Below, piece after piece: positions 22,196-33,541 of a stretch of DNA of 64,000 bases. The number at the start of each line of letters is the position of its first letter. Position 1 is the first letter of the stretch. Location: NCBI GenBank assembly GCA_023374025.1, contig SIJG01000004.1, positions 3,280,595-3,344,594 of the forward strand, in the 5' to 3' direction. Both the position numbers and the translations under genes were made by a program. Origin of the DNA: Heterodera schachtii. Its lineage: Eukaryota; Nematoda; Chromadorea; Rhabditida; Heteroderidae. The notes under the pieces are model-generated. The model had not been told where the DNA came from, searched no databases, and saw only the letters and a program-made list of their open reading frames with translations.

Positions 22196-22412
22196 ATGGA
22201 TTATTATTTGAAAAAAAAGATCGACCGATCCTTTTTTGGATTTCATAATTGAAATATAATTTATTCGTGTATTTATATTTGTGTGAAATGAAAGATTTGG
22301 ACTTTTGCAGTTAACGAGAGAGAGAGAGCTTGGATTTTTGGAAAATCCCGGAAAGGATAAGCGGAATTTTGATCCCGGACAAGCTTAAGGGATTAAACAA
22401 GTCCCTTTTTTC

Positions 22413-22871
22413 GGTAATACTGGAGAATCTGGGCTCCGCCCAAAAAAATTATTTTTCTGTTATGAAAAGTTCAACCCTGGGGTTTCCGGGGTTTCTGATC
22501 ACGAATATGATGTCAGATTTGCAAAAATCATTGATTTTATCATGATTTTGAAAATCTTAGATTTTTCGAAATTTTGGTCAACCTGGTCAAATGCTGCACT
22601 TTTTCGAGTGAGGCAACCATATATGATCAGCACTATTTATTAACCAATGAGATGATCATATAACAATCGCATAAAACATAAACAATCAACATTTATTACC
22701 CTGCCATGTTGGTCAAAATTTCTAAAATCTATGATTTTCAAAATCAATGATAAAGACAATTATTTTTGTAAATTCTGATATTAAATTCGTGATCAGAAGC
22801 ACCGAAAACCCAGGTTCATTTTTTCACAAGAAAATTTTTTTTGGGTGGAGCCCAGATTCTCCAGTATTACC
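22413..22871. mobile_element. GG-ended MITE, 459 bp
   Basis: Ends GGTAATACTGGAGAATCTGG on both sides (inverted). The 8-bp TSD CTTTTTTC is at 22405-22412 and 22872-22879. The interior is a second imperfect palindrome (AAAATCATTGATTTT ... AAAATCAATGAT). Interior fragments also occur at 15725. Confidence 0.92.
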
Positions 22872-22984
22872 CTTTTTTCAAGCAGAACTTATCCGGCCTA
22901 AAAATTTTAATTTGCATCTGTTTCTCCAACACAGCAGCGATATTTTTAGCAACCTATTCAACAAAACGGCATTTATCCGCTGAT

Positions 22985-23470
22985 CAGAGATCATGACAAA
23001 CATGCCCAACATTGTTTCATTGGTTGTGCCAACTCTGGGCCGAAATGCCTTTGTCGCTGCAGTCAACGTCTGCGACCGGTCGCCACAATCACCGCCAGTC
23101 GCGGCGACGGCGTCAGTCGCTGATGTGCCATTGTCGCCGCCGCTGTGCGACGACAGACGAATCGCCGATGACTGCTTTGTTGCCGCTGCTGCGGAGATCC
23201 GTCAATCAGTGCCGGAAAAGCAGTGCGCGGGGAGTCCAACGGCACAGCCGTGCCGACGTACGCCTCGTACATGGACACACCGACGCTGCTGGGGACGTTC
23301 GCTGCAAGAGCAGGGGCCAATCACAATTACGAACGACAAACGACAAAACGGACGACAAACGACAAATTTGGCATTTGTCTCCGAATTTGTCATTACGACA
23401 AAAAATTATGTCGTTTGAAAAAGCCGTTTTTCCGTTTGTCGTTTGTCTCTGTCGTGTGAATTGTCATCCA
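22985..23470. other. GC-rich island and GACAAAC inverted repeat, no gene assigned
   Basis: 23030-23310 is far richer in GC than its surroundings and is open in several frames on both strands (for example 22993-23418, +), none with a recognisable domain. Directly after it, 23325-23470 carries repeated ACGACAAACGACAAA and its complement, an inverted repeat ending TCACAATTACG/GTGAATTGTCA. The island may be an exon of an unrecognised gene or the core of an element. Confidence 0.35.
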
Positions 23471-23579
23471 ATCATAATTGACAAAATCTACCGTAAACTT
23501 GTCGTTTGTCGACACTTTTTTAAGGATTAACCAACATTTAAGAGGAAGATGAAAAAAAAATTGAAAAATGGCAAAAAAT

Positions 23580-25075
23580 TCTTTTCTAGGGGTTTTGGGT
23601 ACGTAGATTCCGAACTAACATTTATTTTGCTCTAATTATAATCCTAAACCTAAATTCGAAAGACCCGAATAAAACGGATGAAAAATCATAGATAAAAATA
23701 TTGAAATTAAAATCTGAGATCGGATTCATGATCAGCGAACTCATTTACCTCTAGAAACATGTTTTTAATATTAAATAAAAATTTTTGGATCAAAATAATT
23801 TGGTGGATTTTTGGGACACTTCTCAGACGACAAATTTGAGGGGCGGTATTGGGCGCCAGAAATCCAATCCCGACTTTTTTGTTTGTCCCCAATTTATGGA
23901 GAAAAAATCTCGCTCCCGTGCAATAGAAATTTTTTTGAAAATAGTAAGACATTTCCTCAAATCCGCCAATTTGCCCCGTCCTTTTTCAAATTCCCTTTCT
24001 GTTACGGCATTTTGCCCGAATTTCCGTCCGATGACAGTGCCAACGCGTCGGATGGCCAACGCTTGTCCATTAGACAATAACAATTCTGCCATAGTAAATA
24101 ACCTCCTACAAATGAGAACAAAGCAACTATGATTTGTAATTATTTAAAAGGGTCGAATATTAAAAACTTTAAAAGCTTATTTGCCAAAATAGCGCTTAAA
24201 AATCAAAAGCAATCGGGCTCAAAAAATCAGTTTTTTTGACTATTTTTTGCGGCGCATTTTGCCAAATTTGTAATTTTAATGTGATTTGTTAAACAAAATT
24301 TCTGTACAAAAAATGACTAAATTTTGTCACAAAGTGACCTTGTACCAGAAAAGTTTCAAAATTATGAGTATGATCTGATCGACTGGTGTAAAACACCTTC
24401 CTTTATAGGCCCCTTTTGGTTGCCTGGCAAAAGTGAAACTTTTTACTGGAAAAGAAGCGTCTTAATTTGCTATATAAGGGTTGATTTTCGCTCATTGTCA
24501 CCACATTCCATCACTCTCTCTTCACATATTGCACGACACTGTCAACTGCTGCTTTTCGAAACATAGCAATTTAACACGGTTTACCTCAACTGGGCTCCAC
24601 TTTTTTTTTGTCCACAAAATCCATCATTTCTGTTGAATCCCTAAGCAAATTCGAAAAACAAAATTTTTTCGAATTAAAAAACGAAAGAAAATATATCAAA
24701 GCAACAATTTTCATGCAATAATTCCAAATGATCGACTAATTTGTTAAGTGCCAAATTCATTCACACCACATAATCAGACGAACTCTTTTCACTGCTTTGA
24801 CCCCTCTTTTGTTGGTGATTATGGAGGAGGAGACATAGGCCTAAAAATTCAAAACATATTGAATTATTTTCACGAAATATATAATCCAAAGTACGAAACA
24901 AAAGTTCATCTTCCGAAAAATTTTATGACAAAATCCTATTTGGTAATAAAAAGTTTCAAATAATTTTTTTCTTGGTTTTCTTATGAAAAATTTCTATTTT
25001 TTTTTTTTGAAAAATTTCTAGGGTTAAAATTTTTTAGAGGAGGGGGGGGGGAGGGAAATGACATGCTCCCTCACT
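23580..25075. repeat. Mostly gene-free; type B exon 3 scrap at 23960-24078
   Basis: 23700-23770 carries GATCAGCG-family repeat sequence. At 23960-24078 (+) the reading RQFAPSF...ILPEFPSDDSANASDG QRLS is an unmistakable fragment of a type B exon 3, with no flanking exons. From 24100 to 25070 I see only AT-rich sequence and a G run (25043-25052). Confidence 0.55.
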
Positions 25076-25078
25076 TGC

Positions 25079-26826
25079 TCACCCGATGCAATTATTGCCG
25101 CCAGTAAAACAAAAATGGACAAAGTTCGATTTTTTATTGTCCAAATTTCCGTCGTTTTCCCATTTCACCGGCGCCGTCTCCGAAATTGGGCACCGTTTCA
25201 ACAGCCAATAATAAGCTCCATCCTTCTTCAAAGTCAGCTTTTCTTTGGTCCATTCGTTCACCAATTCAAATGGCGCCTCAATTGATGCTATTTCCACGAA
25301 AACTCCAAAACGAATTTTGTAACTGACAGAAGAATTGCGGGCACAAATAAATTTCTAAATAAATGGAAAATGAAAAAAAAAAGAAAAATCAATTTGAAAA
25401 GCAATCAAAATATGTAGGTAGGGGTAATTAGAAATCGTTTTGGCGCCAGCCCGAGTTTTTGGGTTTTCGGCACCCCTGTTCCTCAAATATTTTTGAAAAG
25501 TGCCGGAAAAAAACTTGGTGCCGGAGAAAATTTTGAACCTTAGTACGAAAAATGGGTCCCGAGATACCCCTTGTATGTGTTATGTGTATATATATATATA
25601 TATATAATATATGTGTGTGTGAGCACAACAATAACAACAACCACACCTCTTTGAAACTGGTGATCCATTGGAAATTTGATCCTATGCTGTTTTCGCAAAA
25701 CAATCGCTTCGGTTGGCCATTTTTTGACGGAGTGTGCACCCATTTGGCCAATGCTTGGCGAGCAGTTGCATTTGGCCCATCATCACAAAGCCCAGCAGCA
25801 GGGCACATAAAATCGGAATCGATTGAATCCAATTGATCGAGATCAGTGAGAATTGTCGGCGAGATCATACGACGCAAATTGTCCAAAGCCTTTTCGCCAA
25901 TGCACAAATGGCGAATGGTTGTCGTAAAAATAGGCCAAATTTCACGGACCAAAACATCCCAAATTGGCTGGACTTCAGCAGCAGTTTTATTGTGTGGATA
26001 AGGCATCCACAGACGCAACTCTGTGCCCCATCGGTCCCAAATTGGCTTGTTGGCATGGAGAAATGCGAGCACGGCATGGTCAACGTAACTGAACAAAAAG
26101 GGAAAGGAATGAAGGACTACGAAAGAACTCTCTGATGTTCACATTGAGACTCATTAATTGGGTGCACTTCATTTTTCCCCGTTCAGAGGTCGTTTCCCCC
26201 CCCCCCCCCCGCCCGAAATTTTTAGTAAAAAACTTTCTATTTTTTGGAAAATTTTTTTGAAAAAACTTAAAAGTTTACCACAAAATTTTGAAAAATCGCT
26301 GAAAATTTTTTAAATTTTCTTTCTTGAAATTTTCTTACTAAAAATTCCTAACGATAAAAATTAAGAGTTAGGGAGACCGGGACTGAAGTGTCCAAATCCC
26401 ATGGGGACTCAAATTATTGACCATATTCCTTCAATTTTTCCAAAAGAGACACCATATTAATATTAAATGGTCTTTAATTACTCAATTCGAAGGAAGCGAA
26501 AACGAATTTTGTTGGGCAGCGGACGGTCCGGCAACGAAAATTTCGCTGATTTGAAATTAGTCAGATTCAGCTCACACAGTTTCGCTTCTGGTCCTTTTTC
26601 AATTGAAATGGTATTCCAAATTTTGAATTCCGTTTTGCCATCAAAATGCGTGTCCACCAAAATGTCGAAACGGTCAGAAAGCAATGCCATTTTGAGGCCA
26701 AGTTGGGGACGGTCAAAAGATGGCAGAATGTCCATCCACACGTCGCCACAAATCCAACTGAAAAAATAGGAAAATTTAATTTCAAAATTAATTTAAGTTT
26801 TTTTTAATTCATTACCGTCTGTTCAT
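25079..26826 (-). CDS. Type A F-box-like protein without tail exon (A7)
   Basis: Exons 26816-26826, 26482-26757, 25647-26088 and 25083-25354 join in phase. F-box-like WICGDVWMDILPSFDRPQLG; exon 3 AVLAFLHANKPIWDRWGTEL ... KWVHTPSKNGQPKRL; exon 4 KFICARNSSVSYKIRFGVF. No tail exon is found downstream (an AT-rich and G-run sequence replaces it). If the exon 4 donor GG/GTGAG is not used, GGG-TGA ends the protein at 25079, giving 334 residues. Intron 3 contains a TA/GT microsatellite (25587-25620). Confidence 0.75.
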
Positions 26827-26829
26827 TTT

Positions 26830-27236
26830 CGCTGCAATTAGCTCACTTTGTCGTTTTCCGTCAATTGATTTGTGTGTCACAAAAGACAAAAAACTGTGTT
26901 AACTTAAAAGAAAATAGAGACAAATAATGAAAAATGAAAGAGCAAAAGAACACAAAAACAATAATTATATGCAACAAAAACAAGAAATGATGAAACATTA
27001 AATAAGAAAAATATATATATGACTTTTTAGACATCTCAGTCCAGGAATTGTCAGTTGGACCCCCACGGTTACAAAAAACAAAACAAAAAAGATTGTCTAG
27101 CATATAAAAAAGTTTAAAAAAATTTCAGAAATTTTTAACTTTTCTGGCAATTTTAATGGTATTCTTTTAACAATTGTCTAATCGCAAAGCAATATCTTAG
27201 AAATAGCTTATAAACATCTAAGTTTCGAATGATAAC
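26830..27236. other. Intergenic, 5' flank of A7
   Basis: The first 40 bases hold the conserved type A upstream block in reverse. 27040-27065 reads GTCAGTTGGACCCCCACGGT, an end related to the 12700-type elements; 27170-27235 is more of the same repeat (CTAATCGCAAAGCAATATCT TAGAAATAGC). No gene. Confidence 0.5.
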
Positions 27237-27710
27237 TAGAGACCGGACTTTTAGGCACAAAATTTCTCAAATAGGCACCTAAAAAAGGCACGAAAAATGT
27301 GAAAAAAAGCATAAAAAGTTACCAAAAACGTAAAAAAAAAAGGCACGAAATTGGAAAAAGGCACGAAAAAATCAACATTTTGGACAATTTTTTAGACCAT
27401 TTTCTCAAAAGACCTTTTTTTTTTAGGTATAAATGGGGTCCGGCGGTGCCGACAGGCGCCGCCGGAAAAATTTTTTTGGAAATTGTAAGAATATGATAAG
27501 AAAAATTGCAAAAAATTTAAAAATTTCCCATTTTTTTTAAATGCTGGAAAAGGCATGAAAAAAGGCACCAAAATTGCAAAAAAGGCAAAAAAAAGGGACC
27601 AAAAAGTTCAATCTAGAAGCTTCAAACCAAGTTAAAAATTCGTTTTTCGTGCTTATTAGGCCATAGCAAGTTAGCAAAAAAAAGGCATATGCCTCAAAAT
27701 CCGGTCTCTA
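27237..27710. mobile_element. hAT-type MITE (TAGAGACCGGA ends), 474 bp
   Basis: Ends TAGAGACCGGACTTTTAGGC and, inverted, TAGAGACCGGATTTTGAGGC. The duplicated target is ATGATAAC (27229-27236) / ATGATAAT (27711-27718), 8 bp with one difference. A similar sequence without insertion (ATGATAATAAATTTAAGTAA) is at 34854, a paralogous empty site. Interior: repeated AAAAAGGCACGAAA and a GC palindrome CCGGCGGTGCCGACAGGCGCCGCCGG (27442-27467). Confidence 0.88.
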
Positions 27711-28038
27711 ATGATAATAAATTAAATTATTTTAAGTAATTATTTTTAAATTGAAAATACAAAAAATTAGAATATGCATAAATAAATTGCTTAATATTAC
27801 TCTCTGTTTCTAATGGCATTTCGTTCATTTTGTCTATTTGATTGTTCCGCTGAAGCCATGTTCGCAAAAAGTTTTTTTTAGAGAAAGCACTCCGCAAAAA
27901 AAAACATTTTTTATGTCAATTTCAGGCGGAAATGGGTAAAACAACAACACTAATTCAAATAAAAGAATCAACAAATGAAAGTGAGAGAGAGCATTTCTGA
28001 GATAAAACGAGAGCATCAAATCCGAATCCAATTGTGTG

Positions 28039-30129
28039 CGTGCTGAGTCGAAGCACGAAAAGTGCAAGGTTGGGCGAAGCACGAAAAAGTGCAAAGTGGG
28101 CGAAGCACGAAAAAGTGCAAAGTGGGCGAAGCACGAAAAAGTGCAAAGTGATCACTGATCAAATTAAAAGCAAGCAAAATAATTATTAAAAAATTAAAAT
28201 TATTATTTTAAAAATTAAGAGCAAAATAATTATTTTAAATAAATTTAATATAGCTATATATTATTTAAAAATAAACAACACAATTTTTATAATATAAACC
28301 AAAATTATTAATCCCTTACAATAAAATAATCAGAGTAAATTTTAAATTAATTTTTTAACTTTAACCAAAATATATAATGTGAATGGGAAGAAAAAAATGT
28401 AAATTCAGGAAAATTATGCCTATAATCGCATAGGTTCAAGAATTACCTCAAAATGATTATTTGAATTATAAATAAAAATAGTTATACTTCCACGATCTTG
28501 TTCTTCGTTAAGTAGCTGAATATAAAAATATAATCGAATTTGTGTTTCATTAATGAATTTTTATTATATTTTCTTACTGATCTATTCATGCTAGGAGCAA
28601 AATATTGCCAAGTGTAACGATTAAAACCTTCTTGTCTGCACATTACTATATTAATCCGAAACAATTTTGCTGCAGCAAACAAATCAACGTCATTCATCCA
28701 TTTATCTTCTTCAGCGGCACTCATAGCCGATTTGGCTTGCCGCTTCAAGTTGAACTTGTGACGAAAAAAGAATCACACCTATTTCTGTATTTTTGAAAAG
28801 CATCCATTCAGTTCTTTCAAGCGTTTTCCCCAAAACTAATTTAAGCGATCCAACTTTAGTTAACTGAAGTCTTGCAGGAATATCGTACGGATCACTTGAT
28901 TCATTTCCTAAAGTTTGCTGTCTTTTTCTGTTATAAGCTCTTCTAACAGTTATCCATGACGGATAAAAACTAGTAGTTGAATGCGCATCAATTGGATCGG
29001 TGTCATTGAGTATATCTAATTCTCTTACTTTTTCTAAACCTTTTCGCCAAATAGTTTTAACATCAGTCTTGCAATTCAGTATTTCTTTTCTTTCTGATCT
29101 ATCTGCTTGTTCGGCAGTTATTTCTTCCAATTTTCTTGGTTTACAATTAGGATGGTGTTCGGATTTAAGTATTACAAGCTGTTTACCACCACGAAGTACA
29201 GCTCTTGCTATTTTCGGATTAAGGCTTTTTTTCTTGACGCTGATAATGTCGACATTTTATACATATTAGATAAATGTCAGTATTGTGCTCGTTATCTTGC
29301 AGGTATATTTGATAGTTATCTTCTGATCCAATTATATATAAAGTTTCCGTAAGATCTCTCGAAAAACATTTTTCCAATTTTAAATTTGGATCAGGCGATG
29401 CTTCTATATGTTCGCTTCTTGTCACTATTGTTAATTTTGATAAATAAGTTTTTAAGGTCCGAAGACTTATCTTTGTTCCTTGTTCTTGCAGTTTTGAGTG
29501 AAGATCATTAATAGTTTTAATAGTTTTTTTCGATTTGTATTCCTTCACAAGTTCCATCACACCATTTTTTTGTATAAAATCATCAAACCCTGATTTAGAG
29601 CCTAATGGGAACTCGTAGACAAATAGTGCGATAATCAAAATATGAATAATAATATTCATTATTCTAAAATAATAAATAATGAAAATGAGCTTCTCAGAAT
29701 AACTCACGTATATAACTACCCATGAATTTTCTATAAAAATATTTTTATTGCACTATTTATCTATTTGCCAACATTAAATATTTTAATAAAAAATGAGAAA
29801 ACAAAAGTGCATGTCAACTTTAATAAAAATGAAAAAAGAAAAGTGCACATTAATATTTTAATAAAAAATGAGAAAACAAAAAATGTCCGTTTTATTGAGA
29901 TTTAAAAATATTATAAAATAAACGGATAATTATGTAAGTAGATTATTATTATTTAAAATAATTATTTAATTTTAATTTTTTAATAATTATTTTGCTTGCT
30001 TTTAATTTGATCAGTGATCACTTTGCACTTTTTCGTGCTTCGCCCACTTTGCACTTTTTCGTGCTTCGCCCACTTTGCACTTTTTCGTGCTTCGCCCAAC
30101 CTTGCACTTTTCGTGCTTCGACATAGCAC
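28039..30129. mobile_element. Mutator-like DNA transposon with long terminal repeats, 2.1 kb
   Basis: Terminal inverted repeats of about 150 bp, made of GCACGAAAAAGTGCAAAGTG GGCGAA units (28050-28150) mirrored at 30020-30122, followed inward by GATCACTGATCAAATTAAAA. The 10-bp TSD CAATTGTGTG is at 28029-28038 and 30130-30139. The flanks join into the usual type A 3' flank, confirming the insertion. Target length and long TIRs suit the Mutator superfamily. The coding content is decayed (next entry). Confidence 0.88.
28482..29668 (-). pseudogene. Transposon protein remnant: FLYWCH-like zinc knuckle and OTU-like C-terminus
   Basis: Three overlapping frames make one degraded gene. 29668-29219: helical N-terminus, then YLICIKCRHYQ; at a run of seven A near 29232 the frame shifts to LNPKIARAVLRGGKQLVILK SEHHPNCKPRK, so a C-x2-C ... 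H-x3-C zinc knuckle of FLYWCH type is restored across the shift. To 28711: FHPSW-type linker and ILFSSQVQLEAAS, as before MULE transposase cores. Frame 28748-28482: KWMNDVDLFAAAKLFRINIV ... FDYIFIF, like the second half of an OTU protease. No DDE core is visible between them. Family names are by resemblance only. Confidence 0.55.
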
Positions 30130-30156
30130 CAATTGTGTGAGATCGTCGACCATTTC

Positions 30157-31438
30157 TTAAATATATGTAATTTGATTGCTTTCATCCGCTTCTTCTCCCG
30201 CTGGTGGCGACAATGGCCTAAAATTAGGTGCAATTTCGAATTGGATGAATTATTTTTCGACAAAAACACAAATTCAGTTGTTTCGGCTCTCACCCGATGC
30301 AATTAGTGCTGCGGCCCCACAAATTAAATTTGACTTTGTTAAAATTGTCGTCCCAATTTTCTTCTTTCTTCCGTTGAACTGTCGCCGTAATTAGACATCG
30401 TTTCAACAGCCAACTCTGATTTTTTCCACAGTATCAGCTTCTCATTGGTCCCTTCGTTCACAAATTCGAATGGTTCATTTGGCCTTTTTGTCATGTAAAA
30501 ATTTAGTTGAATAATGTAGGAGGACGAAGTGGTGGCACGGAGAAATGCCTAAACACAAAAATTGGTAAAAACAAAACAATTTAACGAAAAATAAGGCGGG
30601 CGGATCACAACACCTCTTTGAAATTGTTGATCCATTTGAGAGTCAGTAAACCGAAATAACCATTATAATGCAATTGCTTCGGTTGGCCATCTTTGCTCGG
30701 CGTGTGCAACCACTTGGACAACGCTTGGCCAGAAGTTGCATTTGGCCCATCATCAGCAATTACGTCGGGGAACAGACCACCGGAATCGATTGAATCCAAT
30801 TGGTCAAGATCAGTGAGAATTGTCGGTGAAGTGCGACGACGCAAATTGTCCAAATGGATATGACCGGAAAATCTCAAATAGCGAAGGTTTGTCGCAAAAA
30901 TGGGCCAAATTTGACGGATAAAGACATCCCAAATTGGTTGGACATCATTTTCTGCTTCGTCTGAATCCACATTCAACTCCATATCGGTGCCACTTCTTTC
31001 CCAAATTTGCTTATTGGAACGGAGAAATGCAATGACGGAATGGTCAATGTACCTGAAGAAACATAAACAATTGCTTTAATAAACACAAAAGTTTAAATTA
31101 CCAAATATTAAGGTCTCTAAAGCGGATTTTGTTTGGAAGCGGACGGTCCGGCAGTGGAAATGCCACAAATGTGCCATTGGCACATAGTTTCGCTTTTGGT
31201 CCAATGCCCTTGCGAATTCTAACACGTCTCCAAATTGTCAATTCGCTTTTTCCATCAAAATGCGCGTCCACCAAAACATCGAAACGGTCGGAAAGCAATG
31301 CAATTTTGAGTCCAAGTTGAGCATGGTCAAAGGATGGGAGAATGTCCATCCAAACGTCGCTACAAATCCAACTGAAATGCGGGGAAAAATTAATTAAAAT
31401 TTTGTAATTTTTTGAAAATTTTCTTACCGTCTGTTCAT
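30157..31438 (-). pseudogene. Type A F-box-like gene, frameshift in exon 4 (A8)
   Basis: Exons 31428-31438, 31102-31371, 30614-31052, 30294-30548 and 30157-30217. Exons 1-3 are intact (WICSDVWMDILPSFDHAQLG; NVDSDEAENDVQPIWDVFIR; KWLHTPSKDGQPKQLHYNGY). Exon 4 lacks five bases after WKKSE relative to A9, which shifts the frame before LLKR. The tail PLSPPAGEEADESN runs a little long. The Mutator-like element lies 17 bp beyond the stop. Confidence 0.8.
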
Positions 31439-31549
31439 TTTTGCTGAACAATTTGCACCCTTTTGTCGTAATTTGTGATTGTTAACTAACAAATAAGTAA
31501 AACTTTTTTCAAAAAATTTTATGTAAGGATTTGCCAGAGAATTTTTTAA

Positions 31550-32516
31550 GGAAAAAGTGAAGAATACTGACGTAGTTGAATTTCTATACAAATGATATGT
31601 CATTCGACTCCTCTCGGTCTATAATGAATGAATCCGAAAGAATTTTTCGGGGGTCACCATTTCCCGATGAGTTACAGACCCGGGACTGAAGTGGCCAAAT
31701 GCCTTTGGGACTGAACCGTCCAAAGCCATAAACGCATGGAATTGCGACCAAATAGATACCAATCGATTCCTCACGGTCTGCTAATCATGAATCCGAAGGA
31801 ATTTTTGGATAAAAATGAAATTGAAAAAAGTTATGGGTCCTCAAAATCGTTAAAACTATTTTTAAACCAGTAGTCAGAAAATGGTAAAAGAACGTCAAAT
31901 ATAAAAGATTAAATTAGCTTATTGCGCTAAAAAACCGCCGCACACTCGACTACGGCGGCCAGTAGGTGGGGCGAGACTACGGGCTACGGAAGAAGCCCGC
32001 GCGTGATCCGCAGGCGGTTGACTGATTGGCGGGGGCCCTTCGGGCCCCCGCAGTCAACCGCCTGTGGCGCTCGTCAGATTCCTTCCTCCGCCCTCCGTCT
32101 CGCCCCACTACTTGCTCCGTCTTCGCATGCTCCCTTTTGCGAAGTTCGAAAGCTGCAAGTGCTCTTAAGCGTTTTTTGGCTCACTTAAATTGGTTTTCTA
32201 TCACAGTCATTTTTAGATGTTTTGATGACCCATAACTTTTTTCAATTTCATTTTTATCCAAAAATTCCTTCGGATTCATGATTAGCAGACCGTGAGGAAT
32301 CGATTGGTATCTATTTGGTCGCAATTCCATGCGTTTATGGCTTTGGACGGTTCAGTCCCAAAGGCATTTGGCCACTTCAGTCCCGGGTCTGTAAATCATC
32401 GGGAAATGGTGACCCCCGAAAAATTCTTTCGGATTCATTCATTATAGACCGAGAGGAGTCGAATGACATATCATTTGTATAGAAATTCAACTACGTCAGT
32501 ATTCTTCACTTTTACC
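31550..32516. mobile_element. Long foldback element with GC-rich palindromic core, 967 bp (copy 2)
   Basis: Same family as 8460. Ends GGAAAAAGTGAAGAATACTG and, inverted, GGTAAAAGTGAAGAATACTG. The 8-bp TSD TTTTTTAA is at 31542-31549 and 32517-32524. The GC-rich core (31935-32150) is in the opposite orientation relative to copy 1. No transposase. Confidence 0.92.
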
Positions 32517-32529
32517 TTTTTTAAAACTA

Positions 32530-33535
32530 ATTTGTAAGTTGATTTTTGTATTTTTTGGCTAAAATTTTGAAAACATAAAGGAATAAATGTCCGAAGGTGG
32601 GGGAAATTTTGTTTGGTGTGAAACGGAGAAAAAATCATCTTGGAAATATAATATTTCGGCAAAATGTCGCCAATTAAAAAAAATGAACATAATGCCATAA
32701 TATTCATAAAATGATTAAATTCAAAAATCTTTTTGAAATGTCTTTGCATTTTTCGAAAAATTCGGTGTAAATGTAATTTTAATGCATACAATATCAAACC
32801 CTACTGACCATTAATCTGGCTGGCATCTCTATTCCGGCAAATTATCGAATCACCGACTAAGAAAACCAATAAAATTGGTTTTGAGAAATTTCAAGTTTTT
32901 GGGCCTCCGATAAAAATTTATCCAAATTCCAATAACGACAACCCAGCACGTTTTTAGGGGAGCCGTTTTGCGCCAAAGGGGAAACATTTTGGGATTGTAA
33001 TTTTGTTAAAGAATTAAGTAAATTTTTCAGAAAATTTGGTAATACTGTCGATGGTACCCCCCCTTTTTGAAAAAAAAAATTTTGTTTTCAAAAGACATTA
33101 AAGCATGTTTCCTATGGGTTCTGGGTCGCTGATCACGAATCCGGCACCTATTCCGCCAATTTCGAACACTGGACCTAAATTCGAACAAAAATTTCGAAAA
33201 TTCAAATTTTTTAAATTTCTATTTTTCCTTAAAAACGGCTAAATACGCGGAATCAATCAGGAACCCATTAATACTTCAATAAAAAATTATTTAAACCATT
33301 TTGGATCAAAATCTGAAATTCGAAAAATTTGAATTTTCGAACTTTTGTTCGAATTCAGGTCCGGGGTTCGAAATTTGTCGGAATAGATGCCGGATTCGTG
33401 ATCAGTGACCCAGAAAACCCTAGGAAAAATGCTTTCATGTCTTCTGAAAACAAAAATATTTTTTTAGAAAATGATCGCATCAAATTCCAATTGGTAAAAC
33501 GTCGACCATTCTCAAATATAATTAATTTTCGTTGC
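32530..33535. repeat. Gene-free; GATCAGCG-family palindrome
   Basis: 33113-33215 and 33328-33430 are inverted copies (CTGGGTCGCTGATCACGAAT CCGGCA... / its complement); GGTAATACTG at 33041 resembles the left end of the 22413 element. Before that, AT-rich sequence without a gene. Confidence 0.55.
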
Positions 33536-33541
33536 TTTCAT

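Noticed and set aside
22993..23418. 141-codon plus frame as a gene
   Set aside because: Composition-driven: several frames on both strands are open in the same GC-rich island and none has a domain I recognise.
25428..25646. C-terminal extension of the 222-codon frame of A7
   Set aside because: It continues past the conserved GAG/GTG splice donor into intron 3, including a TA/GT microsatellite.
27834..28155. Minus frames rich in HFVLRP/FSCF
   Set aside because: They translate the tandem repeat units of the Mutator-like element's terminal repeat.
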